Shown here piece by piece: positions 23,300 to 34,812 of a stretch of 64,000 nt of DNA (the first letter of the stretch is position 1; each line of letters begins with the position of its first letter). Below the pieces are notes generated by a model, which was not told where the DNA came from, searched no databases, and worked only from the letters and a program-made list of their open reading frames with translations. The stretch spans positions 1,488,001 to 1,552,000 of the forward strand of contig VWZX01001051.1 of NCBI GenBank assembly GCA_013399015.1. The letters are read 5' to 3'. A program made the position numbers and the translations under genes. This DNA is from Galbula dea (taxonomy: Eukaryota; Chordata; Aves; Piciformes; Galbulidae).

Positions 23300-23412
23300 T
23301 CTTAGTTGTTTAGATGGAGATAGTCTCTTTCAATGTGCATTTGTATAGCAGCTGACACAGAGAGCTCCTGCTCTGTGCCCGGGCGTCGGGGACACTGGCA
23401 GCATAAGTGAAA
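23300..23412 (+). mobile_element. Ancient retroposon 3'-tail relic (copy 2)
   Basis: The segment has AGTCTCTTTCAATGTGCATT, then TGTATAGCAGCTGACACAGA, GAGCTCCTGCTCTG and a tail drifting into GCATAAGTGAAAATGA. This is the sense orientation of the same tail that is antisense at 9385-9475. The three CpGs in GGGCGTCGGGGAC are unusual for so old a repeat in AT-rich DNA. Family name uncertain. Confidence 0.4.
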
Positions 23413-25808
23413 ATGAACGGAAATACTCTTTTACAGGGGAGTGTTCAAGTGTAGACAAACCAACCTGCATATGCTCTGCACAGATGGCAGCTGTGTAGCG
23501 CAAGGACAAATCTGAGTCAGTATCAGTCTGTTCCCCTGTAGATGGTGCCCCTAGTTCAGGTATTCTCTTTTGGGTTGACAACTCAGCATCCCTAAATGTC
23601 TTTCCTGCTTTGAACATCAGACTCACCAAAGTAGTGCTCAAGGTGGTACTCCAGGAAAACAGCATTTTCAGTGTGGGTAGGACAAACTGGATCGAGTTCT
23701 GGTTTTCTTTTCAAGCAGAATCTGCTATATAAAATGACAAACTGCTGAACTGTTGTCTTCCAGAATGCCCAGATATTATCAATCTCCAGTCTTACGGTGG
23801 TGGACATTATGGCTTCTTCCATGTGAAATTTCTAATCACTGGTAAGCCCATCATATGGGCAACTGTGTAACAAAAAGAATGGGAAGTGTGATTTCTAATT
23901 TAACTTTGTGCAGTTGACTTTTACAAAGCATGAGGAAGACGTGTATAATGGCAGTCAATGTTACCTCTGAGGAAAGGGTGGAGGCTTAGACGAGTCCTTT
24001 ACAAATGGATACGCATGACTGTCACAGTGTGCATAAGGAAAGAGATTCCATTGTCTCAAATACAAAATAGGGATAACTGCATTTGGAGAGACTCAAATTA
24101 ATTGCCTGTTAATGCAAAATATGCTTATACTTACACCAAACTGAGAGTGGACAGAGGGTGAATAATATATGCATTGGAATATAACACTGAAATGTTTGTA
24201 AAACCTTGTGGCTGCAGACTTCCTGAATTTCATGTCTCTCACAAAACCTTCGCCGTACAACAGACGTATAACAAAGATCCCCCAGAAAGCCAGTGCAACG
24301 TGAGGCATGGCAGGTTCTACCATCTGTCTGTCCAGTGTAGGCCAAGAACACACATGTGAAGAAAAAATGGGGTAGAGTTAGTAGGGTATAAAAATAGTGT
24401 ATTTTAAATTTCAGAAAACACTTTCAAGTATCAGTAGCCTGATAAATAATGAAATAATTTTTAAGGGAGTTTGTTTTCATTTTGCTCACTCTGTCATTTC
24501 ATTCAAAGGCACAGTGAAACTACAGTAGTATTTATATTTTAAATGCCAAACAGTGAAAGTGTCAGGATTTTTTTTTTTTTACAGTAGTCACCATCTCATA
24601 ATATTTTCTGTTCTTTTTTAAAGTGTATTTACTTCTTTTACAGAAATGCAGTCACTGTGCAAGTCTGATGTTTAAACTACTGTTGGGCTTAAAATCTTCC
24701 AAAACAGATGGCTAAATGAACTGGAAATTATATATCATTAATATCATTAGGAGAAAAGAAATATTTTGATTTGATCACGGTTATGTTCTAGCCAGTATGC
24801 AATATGGTAAACTAGCTACCTCTGGCAATTCTGTCTGTCAGCAACACCATTTTGTTTGCAAACAAAAAGACTTGTTTTGTTTTCCATATTTCTTTTTCTA
24901 TAGCATATGCCATAACCTTCAAATTACATGAGTATAAGAAGGGAAAAATTTCTCTGACTCTAACAGTGTTGTTAAGATGATAAGGTCAATTGTAATGTCT
25001 ACTCTGCAAACCTTGATAGATATTTATTCAAGTCAAAGCTGACTTTTTAGTCATTACAATATGTTAATGTAAAAATGGCCTTTCTTGTTTCTTAAAAACT
25101 TGGGCAATGAAACAAAAATCCTACCCAGTGAACCTAATTCTCGTCTCAGTTACACACATATTGATCTCTTGTAAGGCCTGCTGTCTTAAAAGCGGTTTCC
25201 ATAACTGCTGTCTTCTACAAATCAAGCTATCTTAGAGACCTAAAGAAGTTAATGTAGCAATGCATAGTTTTAATTCAAGTCCTGAGTTTAAATATTGTTT
25301 CAAGTGAACAGAGACTGCAGTCACACACTGTGGACATACTTCTTCCTTACTCAATAGTTCTTACTTAGTCTGGGGCAAGATCATCTTCCTCGGCTACTCA
25401 TAGGTGTGTGAATGAGAATCCCCTACCACCTTCCTTTTTTTTTGCTTTTGACCTCTTTAGTTGCTAGTCCTCTTACCTCCATCTTTCTCTGTCCTTCCTA
25501 TTCATCTGGGAATATGTTTTGTGATAGCATTGCAAATCCTAAGTATGAAATGATCTGGACAGTCATAATCATCCTCTTCAGCCTTGACATCAGACCTGTT
25601 TCTGCAAGAATCAGGATTGATCTTTTTCTCTTAGGGATGGAGGAAAAGTTTGCAGTCTGGATCATGATTGACAATGAAGTACAGTAATAGATTGTTCCCA
25701 GCTGAGGAATGAAAAACTCCCTAAGTCATTGGTTTATTTTAAATTAATTTTGTTTTATATGAACAGAAGTAGCTATTCAGGAATATTATTTAATGACTAG
25801 GAATAATT
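23413..25808. other. AT-rich non-coding stretch
   Basis: No gene or repeat family recognised. The minus-strand frame at 23330-23665 overlaps the retroposon relic and is judged a chance frame. Confidence 0.45.
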
Positions 25809-25939
25809 TGGTTTCTTGGTGGGGGTTTTTTGTTTGTTTGCTTGGGTTTTTCTGTTTTGTTTGGGTTTGGGTTTTTTGTTGGGGTTTTTTGGTGGATTTT
25901 TGGTGGTTTTTTTGTTGTTTTGTTGTTGGGTTTTTTTTT
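25809..25939. repeat. T/G-rich low-complexity tract
   Basis: About 130 bases of T and G with G runs of three to five (GGGGG near 25820, then GGG, GGG, GGG, GGGG) separated by T-rich spacers. It is the complement type of the A/C-rich tracts at 811 and 1770. The spacing gives a loose G-quadruplex potential on the plus strand. The TTTGGG-like units are not vertebrate telomere repeat. Confidence 0.85.
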
Positions 25940-27374
25940 CAAAAAAGGGAAAAGAATAAAAACAGACTGAAAATGCACTAAGTTTGGGATAATAAAGATT
26001 CCCATCACTAGAGCTCACCCTTGCCCACACTGAAATCAGACTAAGATCTTGCTAGCTTAAGCTCAGTAATTTGATCCTAGGGAAAAGTTCAGCCCAGAAG
26101 AGTGTTTGGTACTAATTAGTTTAAGGATTTTAGCCAACATCTTCTTGTCCTTAAATATGGATTTTCAAAGAAATGGTGATTTTGTATGGTCTTTGATGTT
26201 GGAACTCTGAATTAAAATGTTCTTTCTAAAGATGAGAGCCTAGATTAAGTTATTCTGAGACTTACAGTGGACTCCTTCATGCCTTTACATTCTTCCTTCT
26301 GCTGGAATCTACTTTCCTCACCATAATCACAGAAAGGCATTATCATCATTATTCCTTCATAAATATGAAGTCATATGCAGAATAACCTCAGGGATTTATT
26401 AGAGCAACAGTCATTCCTCCTTAAGTTTAAAAAAGCCTCTTCAGTGCTAAGGTTCTTTATTAACTAACTCTTCAGTTTGGCTTTTCCTCTGAAATGTATT
26501 AGGCTTTATCTATGACTAAATTATTTTTTTAAGGAAAATGGTCATGCCATTTTTGTCTTACAGGGGTTCATAAACATGTCCAGGTTTGACTTTTTCCAAA
26601 AGCTTTGTATTAGTTTGCCTTCCCTTGTACTCTAATTAAAATAGAACTTGTTTGAGTTTTCCTGCAGTCACTTCTCCTAAAAAAACCTTGACAATTTTCT
26701 TTGAGGAAAAAAAGGTTATTTGCTGAAGTTATTTACAGTTTAATCTCCATTTTAATTACAGTCTAATGTCTCATTTACTGTGACACAACCTACTCTGCAG
26801 GCTGAGCTGTGACAGATTACCTGAGTCAACAATGACAGTAGATTCACCTGGAGCTGGGCAGCCTCACTGTCATCCTCAGACATGCCCTCAAAAAACACTG
26901 GTGATCCAAACATGAAAAATGTTCTGACTGAATGCATTGTATTTCACTGTTGTTGTGGTTTTGCACTCCTAGTTTTTGCCACTGACTCATAGTCCACTGA
27001 CTTTCTGTGCTGCATATATGTCAGTGGATGCATTCAGGGGCTGTCCTAGAAAAGGTATCTCATAGCATGGGTACAGGTGTTAGCCAGGGCTTTTGGCATG
27101 GTTTGGCTGTCTTCAATACGGACGCGATCATACCGTGTGTAGCCAGTCCTTCAAAAGGATCTCAGAAGCCTAAGTACCTTTATGGAAGGTGTTTTACCCT
27201 CACTGCCATACTACAAGGAGCTGTATTTGTAGTGTACAGAGGATCCATTTGAATTTCTGTTCCTATTTCTGGTGCTGGTTAGAGAACTATGTGAGAAAAA
27301 AAGACTTGATGCATTCAGGTGCTGGATTTCATAGTCATGGAGGTTTGCTGCTAGTACAAGGTAGTCATGGATTT
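25940..27374. other. AT-rich non-coding stretch
   Basis: Nothing recognisable; short frames only. Confidence 0.45.
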
Positions 27375-27730
27375 ATAAAATAGTTTTTGTTGGGAGAGAC
27401 CTTTAGGGGTCATCTGGCCCAACTACATGCTTAAAGCAGATCCAGATGGAACCAGTTTCTCAGGGCTTTGTTCAGGCAAGCTCTGAGTGTCGTGAAGGAT
27501 CATGGTTCCATAAGTATCTAGGTGGTCCTCCACTGGCCTCACTCTAGGGTCTTCCTTGTACTGCAATGCCCAAAACTGACATAATGCTCCAGGTATGGTC
27601 TTACAAGTACTAAACTGAAGGGAAAGATTTCTTCCCTGAACCTCCTGGATTTTCTCTTCCTGATATAGCCAAGAGTGTAGTTGGCCTTCTTTGCTGCAGT
27701 GACACACTACTGATTCATTTTCATGGTTTT
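27375..27730 (-). mobile_element. Diverged CR1 LINE fragment
   Basis: Plus-strand landmarks in antisense order are: GGGAGAGACCTTTAGGGGTC with ATCTGGCCCAAC (3' end), CTCCAGGTATGGTCTTACAA, and GTTGGCCTTCTTTGCTGCAG with TGACACACTACTG (CR1 body, typically GTTGGCCTTCTGGGCTGCAAG with CACACTGCTGG). Parts of the CR1 between these blocks are missing, so there is an internal deletion. Older than the copy at 10.35 kb. Confidence 0.8.
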
Positions 27731-28560
27731 GTCACAGCTATAAATTGAACTGAAAGGCTGTGCATGTGCATGCCCATCCTTGATCAGAACCAGCCAAAAA
27801 ATGGGGCAGCTCTCCACTCCTGCTTCATGAAGTTGGTGTCAGGGAGGCCCCAAGCCAACCTCTGAGGTTATAACCTTCCCTTCTGTTATAGAGCTATAAT
27901 CTCCTAGAATGGTGATCAGGTGATACGAACACCATTTATGGCTCTAAAAAAGTTGGGGAAGTTGTGTAATGCCTGGCACTGGAGGAGTACAGGTATTCCT
28001 CTGAAACCATCCAGTCATGGATGATATACAGGAGGTCTGTGTGCATCTCTGTGATCTTGAGAGAAGATTCTTCTAGCTCAAAGTAATGATCAAGAATGAC
28101 TAAGCTTGAAGGGGTAATGACTTCCTTCTTAGATCAGAAGCTTCAGAGGAGTATGCCAAACACTGGGCAAATGTGATTATTCTTGTTCTGAAATTATATT
28201 GTCATCCTGAAAACTGCTTAGCTGTTCCACGCCTGGAGAAGGATGTTGTTACACTAGCTGGGACTAATTTCATTTGTTCAAAGTTACCAGACAGCAAAGG
28301 GTAGACTGCACTCAGATGTAATTATGCCCCAATCTACCCCAGGAAGAGGTTAGGACTTGCTTAAGAGATCCTGTCCTTGTTCTCCTAGTGGAGGAGTGGG
28401 AATGAATGACCCCTCACAGGCAGAATGTCTGCAGAGCAGAGCAGAGTGCCTGCAATATGCTGTGGGGGGCTTTAGAAAGCAAAGGACACCCCTGTGTTTG
28501 GGACAATTACAGCATGTGTTTGAAACAGATACTGAGTGTCAATAAATGCAAAATAATGGT
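27731..28560. other. Non-coding stretch between CR1 and the inverted-repeat pair
   Basis: No gene. GCAGAGCAGAGCAGAGTGCC at 28431-28450 is a very short tandem repeat. The plus-strand frame 28406-28762 runs into the left inverted-repeat arm and has no motif. Confidence 0.45.
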
Positions 28561-28652
28561 CTATAATGATGTAAAACTACTAAGATTTGAGGTGAGTGGA
28601 AACCAGTGTGGCACACAATGTGCCACATTTTGCATCAGTGTGGAAGTACCTG
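28561..28652 (+). repeat. Left arm of a long inverted-repeat pair
   Basis: This segment (starting CTATAATGATGTAAAACTAC) aligns to the reverse complement of 30085-30178 with about 8 mismatches and one 1-base gap over 94 columns, roughly 90% identity by eye. Inside it, GTGGCACA-CAA-TGTGCCAC at 28608-28626 is a perfect 8-bp stem with a 3-base loop. Confidence 0.95.
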
Positions 28653-28693
28653 GCACACACACCTTGGATGGAAATGTCAGTGTGTGCCAAGGT
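28648..28693 (+). repeat. Hairpin just inside the left arm
   Basis: TGGCACACAC at 28651-28660 is the exact reverse complement of GTGTGTGCCA at 28680-28689. The flanking ACC and AGGT extend the stem with one bulged base. The stem sequence resembles the GTGGCACACAATGTG stem in the arm, suggesting related units. Confidence 0.9.
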
Positions 28694-29018
28694 GCTGCTT
28701 CCAGAGACAGTACAGACTTAGTCCATGAATCACCTTTGCAAAAATGTATGTATAGTACCTAAACACAACTCTTGTCATAGATCTAGATTTGTACTTATGT
28801 TTTTCATGTTCTTTCATGTAAGCCTACCTTGTAATAGATATCTCAGCTCCTTTTCTTTTCTTTCTCTTTCTGCCTTCTCATCATACATTAGAAAATTCCT
28901 TTCCAAGCTGTCAGGCACAGATTCATACTGAGATGGGAGGATAGTGCCTGTATTTTCTGCAATGAAATGTTATGATCTCTGTGCTGTCTGATAATGCTTA
29001 CCTCTACTACAGCTGTAA

Positions 29019-29265
29019 GAAAGCTGGTATTATTTTAGTAAAGCTAGTATACAGTAACAAAGCTAGTATAAAAGTAGTAAAAATAAAATAGTGTATTTTG
29101 TAAAATAAAAATAGTGTATAAAGTAAAACAAAATACTAAATAAAGTAGAAAAGCTAGTATAACAGTAATAATATAGTATAGGGCATATGTACTATAGCAG
29201 TATAACATGAAGAAAATCAAGTAGGAAAGCTAGTATAGCAGTAGTAAAGCTAATATAGCAAGAAA
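29019..29265 (+). repeat. Degenerate minisatellite-like array of AAAGCTAGTATA
   Basis: The motif AAGCTAGTATA or a close variant appears at least five times (near 29040, 29060, 29150, 29226 and 29246). The copies are joined by AGTAGTAAA-, ATAGTGTATA- and ACAGTAATA-type spacers built from the same GTAGTA and TAGTATA words. Period is irregular, so it is an old, decayed tandem array. Confidence 0.7.
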
Positions 29266-29767
29266 GAGGCACTTGGCATGGAGCAAGTTAAAAGTTTGTT
29301 TTGGTAGTGGGTTTGTGCTGTCTGGAAAAAGATCTTTCTGATATCATTCTTTTTAAATTCAAGAGGTTACTGGAATACCCTGAAGCAACCTTAAAATATC
29401 CAAGAGTCTTTCACTTTTTAGAACTGTTTTTAATACAGTTTCAGTAGCAGTTCCTTCTGTACTAGTTTTCTTCCAGAAAATAGAGTATTTGTTTTCTTCT
29501 AGTGAAAAAAGATGGCAAACACATTCTGCCATGATAGAAAGTATATCAAAGTAATCTTTGCTTTCAGATCATACCACTTGAGCCAGAGTTGGAGAGTCAA
29601 CTGAATTAGAATTCTCCTAATAAGCCACAGAGAAGTGACTAATATGATAAACATAATCTCTGCAGCTCTTGCTGGAACCATCAACACTATCTGAGATCAA
29701 ATCTTATTACTATTCATCATCAGTATCTTCTGTCTCAGGATGTCATTTCTAAGGTGGTATTTAATCA

Positions 29768-29820
29768 GGGGGGTTTTGTTTGTTTGTTTATTTGTTTGGG
29801 GTTTTTTCCCCTTTTTGGTT
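29768..29820. repeat. T/G-rich low-complexity tract
   Basis: GGGGGGTTTTGTTTGTTTGT and TTATTTGTTTGGGG with a T/C end. Same class as the tract at 25809-25939. Confidence 0.8.
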
Positions 29821-30084
29821 TCTTGACTTCTTTATCTTTGCCAGAATATTGATAGCGTTCCACACAGAAATTGTAATTAAACCTTTTCTTTCCTCTGTGC
29901 CTTCATCCTCTAATGCATTGCATATGTTCTAGTCCTAAAGTAGAAGAATGAATATTCACTAGTGTAAACTTCTGGGAAAGTTTCCAGAAGTACATTCAGA
30001 TTTGAATCGTGTCATCAATTGGAGTGACGTACAACTATGTTGATAATGGTATACCAAGATCTTGGTTATGATGGGAATCTGGGA

Positions 30085-30178
30085 CCAGGTACTTCCTCAT
30101 TGCTGCAAAATGTAGCACATTGTGTGCCACGTTGGTTTCCACTCACCTCAAAATCTTAGTAGTTTTACATGGTTATAG
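30085..30178 (-). repeat. Right arm of the long inverted-repeat pair
   Basis: Reverse complement partner of 28561-28652. It keeps the internal hairpin in slightly damaged form (GTAGCACA-TTG-TGTGCCAC at 30112-30130, one mismatch). No clear target-site duplication is visible outside the arms. Confidence 0.95.
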
Positions 30179-33100
30179 GCTTACTTAAAATTGGTAAAGT
30201 GGAGCTATTGGTAAAAGAACTCGAGTAATCTGAAGTCTGAGGGTGCTTATGACCAATTCTCTTTCCATTTTCTTATAGCTGAACCCATGTCTATTTTAAA
30301 TTGTTATGTAGATGTGTGTTTTATTTAGATGAAGGTAAATCAGATATTTTCTTGCTGTTGTTCTTCATAGTGTAAGAGATATGTTTGGCTGTGGGAGTAC
30401 AGGGGTTTTTGAGTTCTAAAAAATTTTATTTCCATATCTTGTACATGGAAATTACATTTACATACATTTAACTGTATCATTTACTCACAGTTCTCTAAAG
30501 TTCTTCCTCTATTTTTCCTTCCTTAACACCATGTGTAGTATTTTAATTGCACTTGAACTAGAATTCTTGTGTGTGACTCTATACAGATTGTATTACTTAG
30601 CCTGAATTTTCCATTACTAAACTCCTCAAAAATCCGTTGCTTACAAGATGACTGACAGTTTTGGGACATGTCCTTATTGGTTTTCATTTGGACATTGTGA
30701 TGGTCTCAAACCTTTTTGTTAAATGCCTTAATTGGCTTCTGGTTCTTTACATATTCATTTGATGGCATTGACCCCAAGAATACTGGCCCTTCACTTGAAC
30801 ATGCTATTCAAACAGCCTAATTTAATGTCAGCCTATATGGCCACCCAGAAGCTGCTGAACCTCAAATTCCTTTCTAGAAATTGCCTTTCTATTTTTTGAT
30901 ATCCCTTTGACAGATACTGTTAATGCATCATTCAGCTTTAAACCAATACTTATATTAAAAATAGAAAAAAAGTGTACATCTGTATTAATATACTTCAAAG
31001 CAAATTTACCACTTTTTCTTGTAATCCAAGGAAGCTCAAATGTAGATGGGCACAAAAGTGCTGCTTGTAGCAGCAACAAGTTCTGTGTTTCTAAAATGGG
31101 TTCACTTGTTGTCACATCTCAAAGGATTCAAGTTGGCTGTTATCTTGGCAGAACAAGTTTGCTGTTAAAATGAAGGAAGAGTTGGAGCTTGTGTTCCAAA
31201 GACGTGCTTAGAGAAAAAGCATCATGCAGTGGGAGAGCCACAGTTTTATGCAAGGTCAAATTTTCCTAAGAAAAGAGATCCACAGTGCTCTTATTGATGC
31301 CCCATCTCTTAATTAACTGAAGAAGGATAGATGGTCTAAAAATGAGATTCTTAGTGGAATTGTACTGGAAATACAAGATGGGAGGTAAAGGTAAAGGAGG
31401 TCACTGTAGACACTGTAGATTTGGGTTTCCATGCTATAGCTGTGTGAGTGCCTGGGTGCCCTGACTGGCACAGTTCTGTCTAGACTGGATTACTAGGATG
31501 TAGGCAGGGCTACAGGTCCTGCTGCTTCTGGGCTTGGGAGGGTAAGCCTAACCGCACTTCATCACCCAGTCTCTTGGGTCAGGGGCTTGGAGATCACATT
31601 CACATAACGGCTGTGCCCTCCTCAAAAAGCATCTGACATAACAGATGTAACATGAATACCAATCAGAAAAGATTCCATTTTAAAAAACAATTTGCTTGGA
31701 GCCTCTCCCAGCAGCTGTCAGTAGCTCCTAGCTTGGGCTAGAACCACATAACATCCTGCTCAAATACTAACTCTCAGATATTTTCTGTTAGTAAAATGTC
31801 AGTCATATCATAACACCAGAACATGTTTAGCATAACTGTTTTGCAGTGGCATCCATATGTTTCTGATGTTTGTTCTGCATATCACTCTTTCTGATTCCAC
31901 CATGGTTTCAGCCTTCTCTTCAACCATTTTTGGGTTTCAGTAATTCATAGCTTGTAGTTTGAAAGTCATTCTCCTTATCTTTTAAAACAGATCTTTCAAA
32001 TAATGATAAGAAATGGCAGAATTAATATAAAGTAGCTGGAATTTAGGTAATTGGATATATATTTATAGAATTCAGATTCTCTCTTTTTCACAGTCAAAAT
32101 TTACAATCCAGTTTAATAATGGCTGTCCCCCAAAACATGTATACTGTCAATGCAAGAAAACAAGTTGTTTTGTAAACAAGTTGTATGGAATGATGCAACA
32201 TGATGTGTCAAGCAGTTTAAACTACATTCCAAATTAAAATTAATATACTAAACTTAATTCATTTGTTGTATTTCAAATGTACAGTGTAAAAAAAATAGGT
32301 GTACATTACTATTGTTATTTACTTACAATAAAACACCAAATGGAAATAAAAATGCTGCTTCAGTCGTCTCAGTTCCTCTTGACATGGAACACTCTTCTCA
32401 GCTCCATTCTGAGCCTCAGGATTTCATTAACATTTCAGGTTTATTTTTTGCTTGTTTTACATTTGTGACTAACTTAGAAACATTCAGTAAAGCTTGAAAA
32501 AAACCAGCACCCAAGTTTCAAATAACAGAGGAGCAAATATGATCCACAAATTCTTTTTTTTTTTTAAATTTTATTTTCAAGCCAGTCTTTTGGGCTTTAG
32601 GGTTTGTTGTCTTTTGTTTGAATACTTGCAGTTGGTCTAAAGATCTTCAAATCCAGTCACAATGCCAATACACAGGAATTTATATTTAGTGAGCTATTAA
32701 CAAATCATTATTAGAAAAGAAAGATGAACAAAAAGTCGTTTGGTCATATACAACTGCCCCAAAGACAGAGAATACTTTTTCACCTGCTGTCATATTCATT
32801 ACTTTAAGGTAAACACTGGACAGCCAGTATTCTAAGATCCTTAGCAATAGCTACAGCAGCTTCTGAACAAGACAGAGGACTTGCAGAAAATGGTAGCAAT
32901 AGTAGCGTCTTCCTTCAACAATAAGAAAACTGTTTCACTCTTCCCAAAACTTTCCTGTACAAGTAAAACTAGTAGTATAGAACAGGTGCCTCAGGCTGAA
33001 TCCCTGTCTAAAACCAAATAAGAGAATTTCATCTAATAATCATCAGGATGACTATCTATATTCTGGAAATCTCCTAGGAGACCTTCCTAGAGGACGCCTT

Positions 33101-34649
33101 AACCTCTATGGTGGTATCATCATCTCCCTAACATGCACTGGATTTGCTTAGGTGTCGCAGCTTCTTTGTGCATTTAATAGTTTGGCAAGAATATGCCACA
33201 CATTCTGGCATATTCTGAGCTGTTGGGATTGCTTTATATGAAAAAGATACATTTTCTGACTAATTTTTATGTTTCTGTCAACTTCTTTCATGAAAGATTT
33301 TCTATTCCTTTCCTGTTACATCTCAGTAAACGTGTCTGCTCTCTAGGGGTTTAGAACTCCAGAGCTTTTCCTGGTTTGAGATTTTTTTCACCAGTTCAAT
33401 GACCTGTTCTTATGCCTCTAACTGTTTGGGTTATCATCATGTTAACTGGGTCTACAATTCATATGCTCCTAAGGAGTTTGCACAGAAGCTGTAAAAAACA
33501 ATTGACAAGACCACTGGTGTTTTCATATCCTTGGGTTTGCACATACCCATAACAGTTCTTAACCTCTTGGCATTTGTGATTCCTACACAGTTGTTTCACT
33601 TTGCCACAAGTTATCTGGGAGTAGAATTGGACCCTGTCCATCTCCTAGTGATACAAGAATCTCTCATGCTTGTTGTATGATGTTCATTTCCATCAAATCT
33701 CTACTTGCAGTTGAAGTGGGATGTGGCTCCAGTCCTGCAGATTTTACAAGTAGCCAGTTTGACACCAAGCCCATTATCCTCCTTTACTCTAACCACATTA
33801 TATTAAGTCATGATTAACAAATTTAATCTCTTTAGCTTGAAGTCTACTGAAATGCAGATTTCTTCCCTTAAATCAGGTGATATGCTCAAAAGATGACATC
33901 TGTTATTCTGAGGAAAACAAATGCATCATCATATCTGCTCAGACAAAGCAAGCAGGAGATTTGTCTCCTTGACGAATGATTTTGAAATTTTTGGACTAAA
34001 CAATATCAGTGCAATAAAAAAGAATCTTTCTCTGCCTGAGGGCAGTATAGAAAACAAAAGGACACTTGTATAAATAAACTTGCCTTCAGAAAGTATAAAA
34101 TGAAAAAGGTGAGGAAAAAGACAAGAGAAAGCTTTCTGGGCTACCATAGGCATCAAGGGTCTGGGCTCTGTTGGTTTTCTGGCTATAGATGCAGCTTTCT
34201 GGATTCAAAACTGACTTTGATAACTCAGTGAATTAATAAACTGCTCCTTCTCTGATCTGCTGCTCACTGGTGAGCAGAAAGTCTGTTGGCCTTGCAACTG
34301 TAAGCAGGAAAGATATCCAACCAGGAATGCTTTGGAGGTGTTTTTAAAAGGGAAGACAAGTTTGTTTCTCTTCCAAATAGGATTTTATTTTGGCTTATCT
34401 GCCTTTTTCTCTGTTCCCCTGCCATTCTCTCCTTTTACCCTTCTCATCTGTCTTCTTTTAAATAATCTTTCTCTAGTGTAGCTCCCCAAAATATTCTTGA
34501 TTCATTGATGTTGGCAGAAAATGCCGATCTGTTTTAAACCAAATTCTATAGGAATATATTTGTTTCAATGAAACTACAGCTGAAAGCAATTATGGGCACC
34601 AATTTGAAGTCCCAGTAACAAAACTAAAATTAAAAAATCCCAGGAGCTC
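30179..34649. other. AT-rich non-coding stretch
   Basis: No supported exon or recognised repeat; short homopolymer runs such as T10 near 32560 only. Confidence 0.5.
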
Positions 34650-34812
34650 TTCTTGCTACTTGGTTTTAAGTTAGGGGTGCTCACTTTGGAATTGAGGCTG
34701 CAAGTTCATGTCCAAGTTCCATCCAATTTGGAAGTGGAACTGGAACTGAAAATTGGATCTGGGTCATCTGCATTCCGGACAAGTGTCCTACTCAGCAAGA
34801 CAAGAAGTCAGG
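34650..34812 (-). mobile_element. tRNA-derived SINE relic
   Basis: Read on the minus strand, CTTGCTGAGTAGGACACTTG at about 34799-34780 resembles a tRNA box A region (GCTCAGTGGTTAGAGCACTTG type). It is followed by TCCGGAATGCAGATGACCCA and GATCCAATTTTC, a decayed box B. The spacing between boxes fits a tRNA head. What follows toward 34650 is the presumed body, unrecognised. The head could belong to one of several amniote tRNA-SINE families. Confidence 0.55.

Larger units (their letters stand above)
28694..30084. other. Segment enclosed by the inverted-repeat pair
   Basis: About 1.4 kb with no long open frame, no transposase-like peptide and no known repeat. It contains the GCTAGTATA minisatellite-like array at 29019-29265 and the T/G-rich tract at 29768-29820. 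A 14-base palindrome, ACCAAGATCTTGGT, lies at about 30053-30066. Confidence 0.6.

Noticed and set aside
25809..25939. Interstitial telomere repeat
   Set aside because: Units are TTTGGG/TTTTGG-like and irregular, not TTAGGG.
28406..28762. 118-codon plus-strand frame
   Set aside because: Runs into the left inverted-repeat arm; no motif; length within chance for the window.
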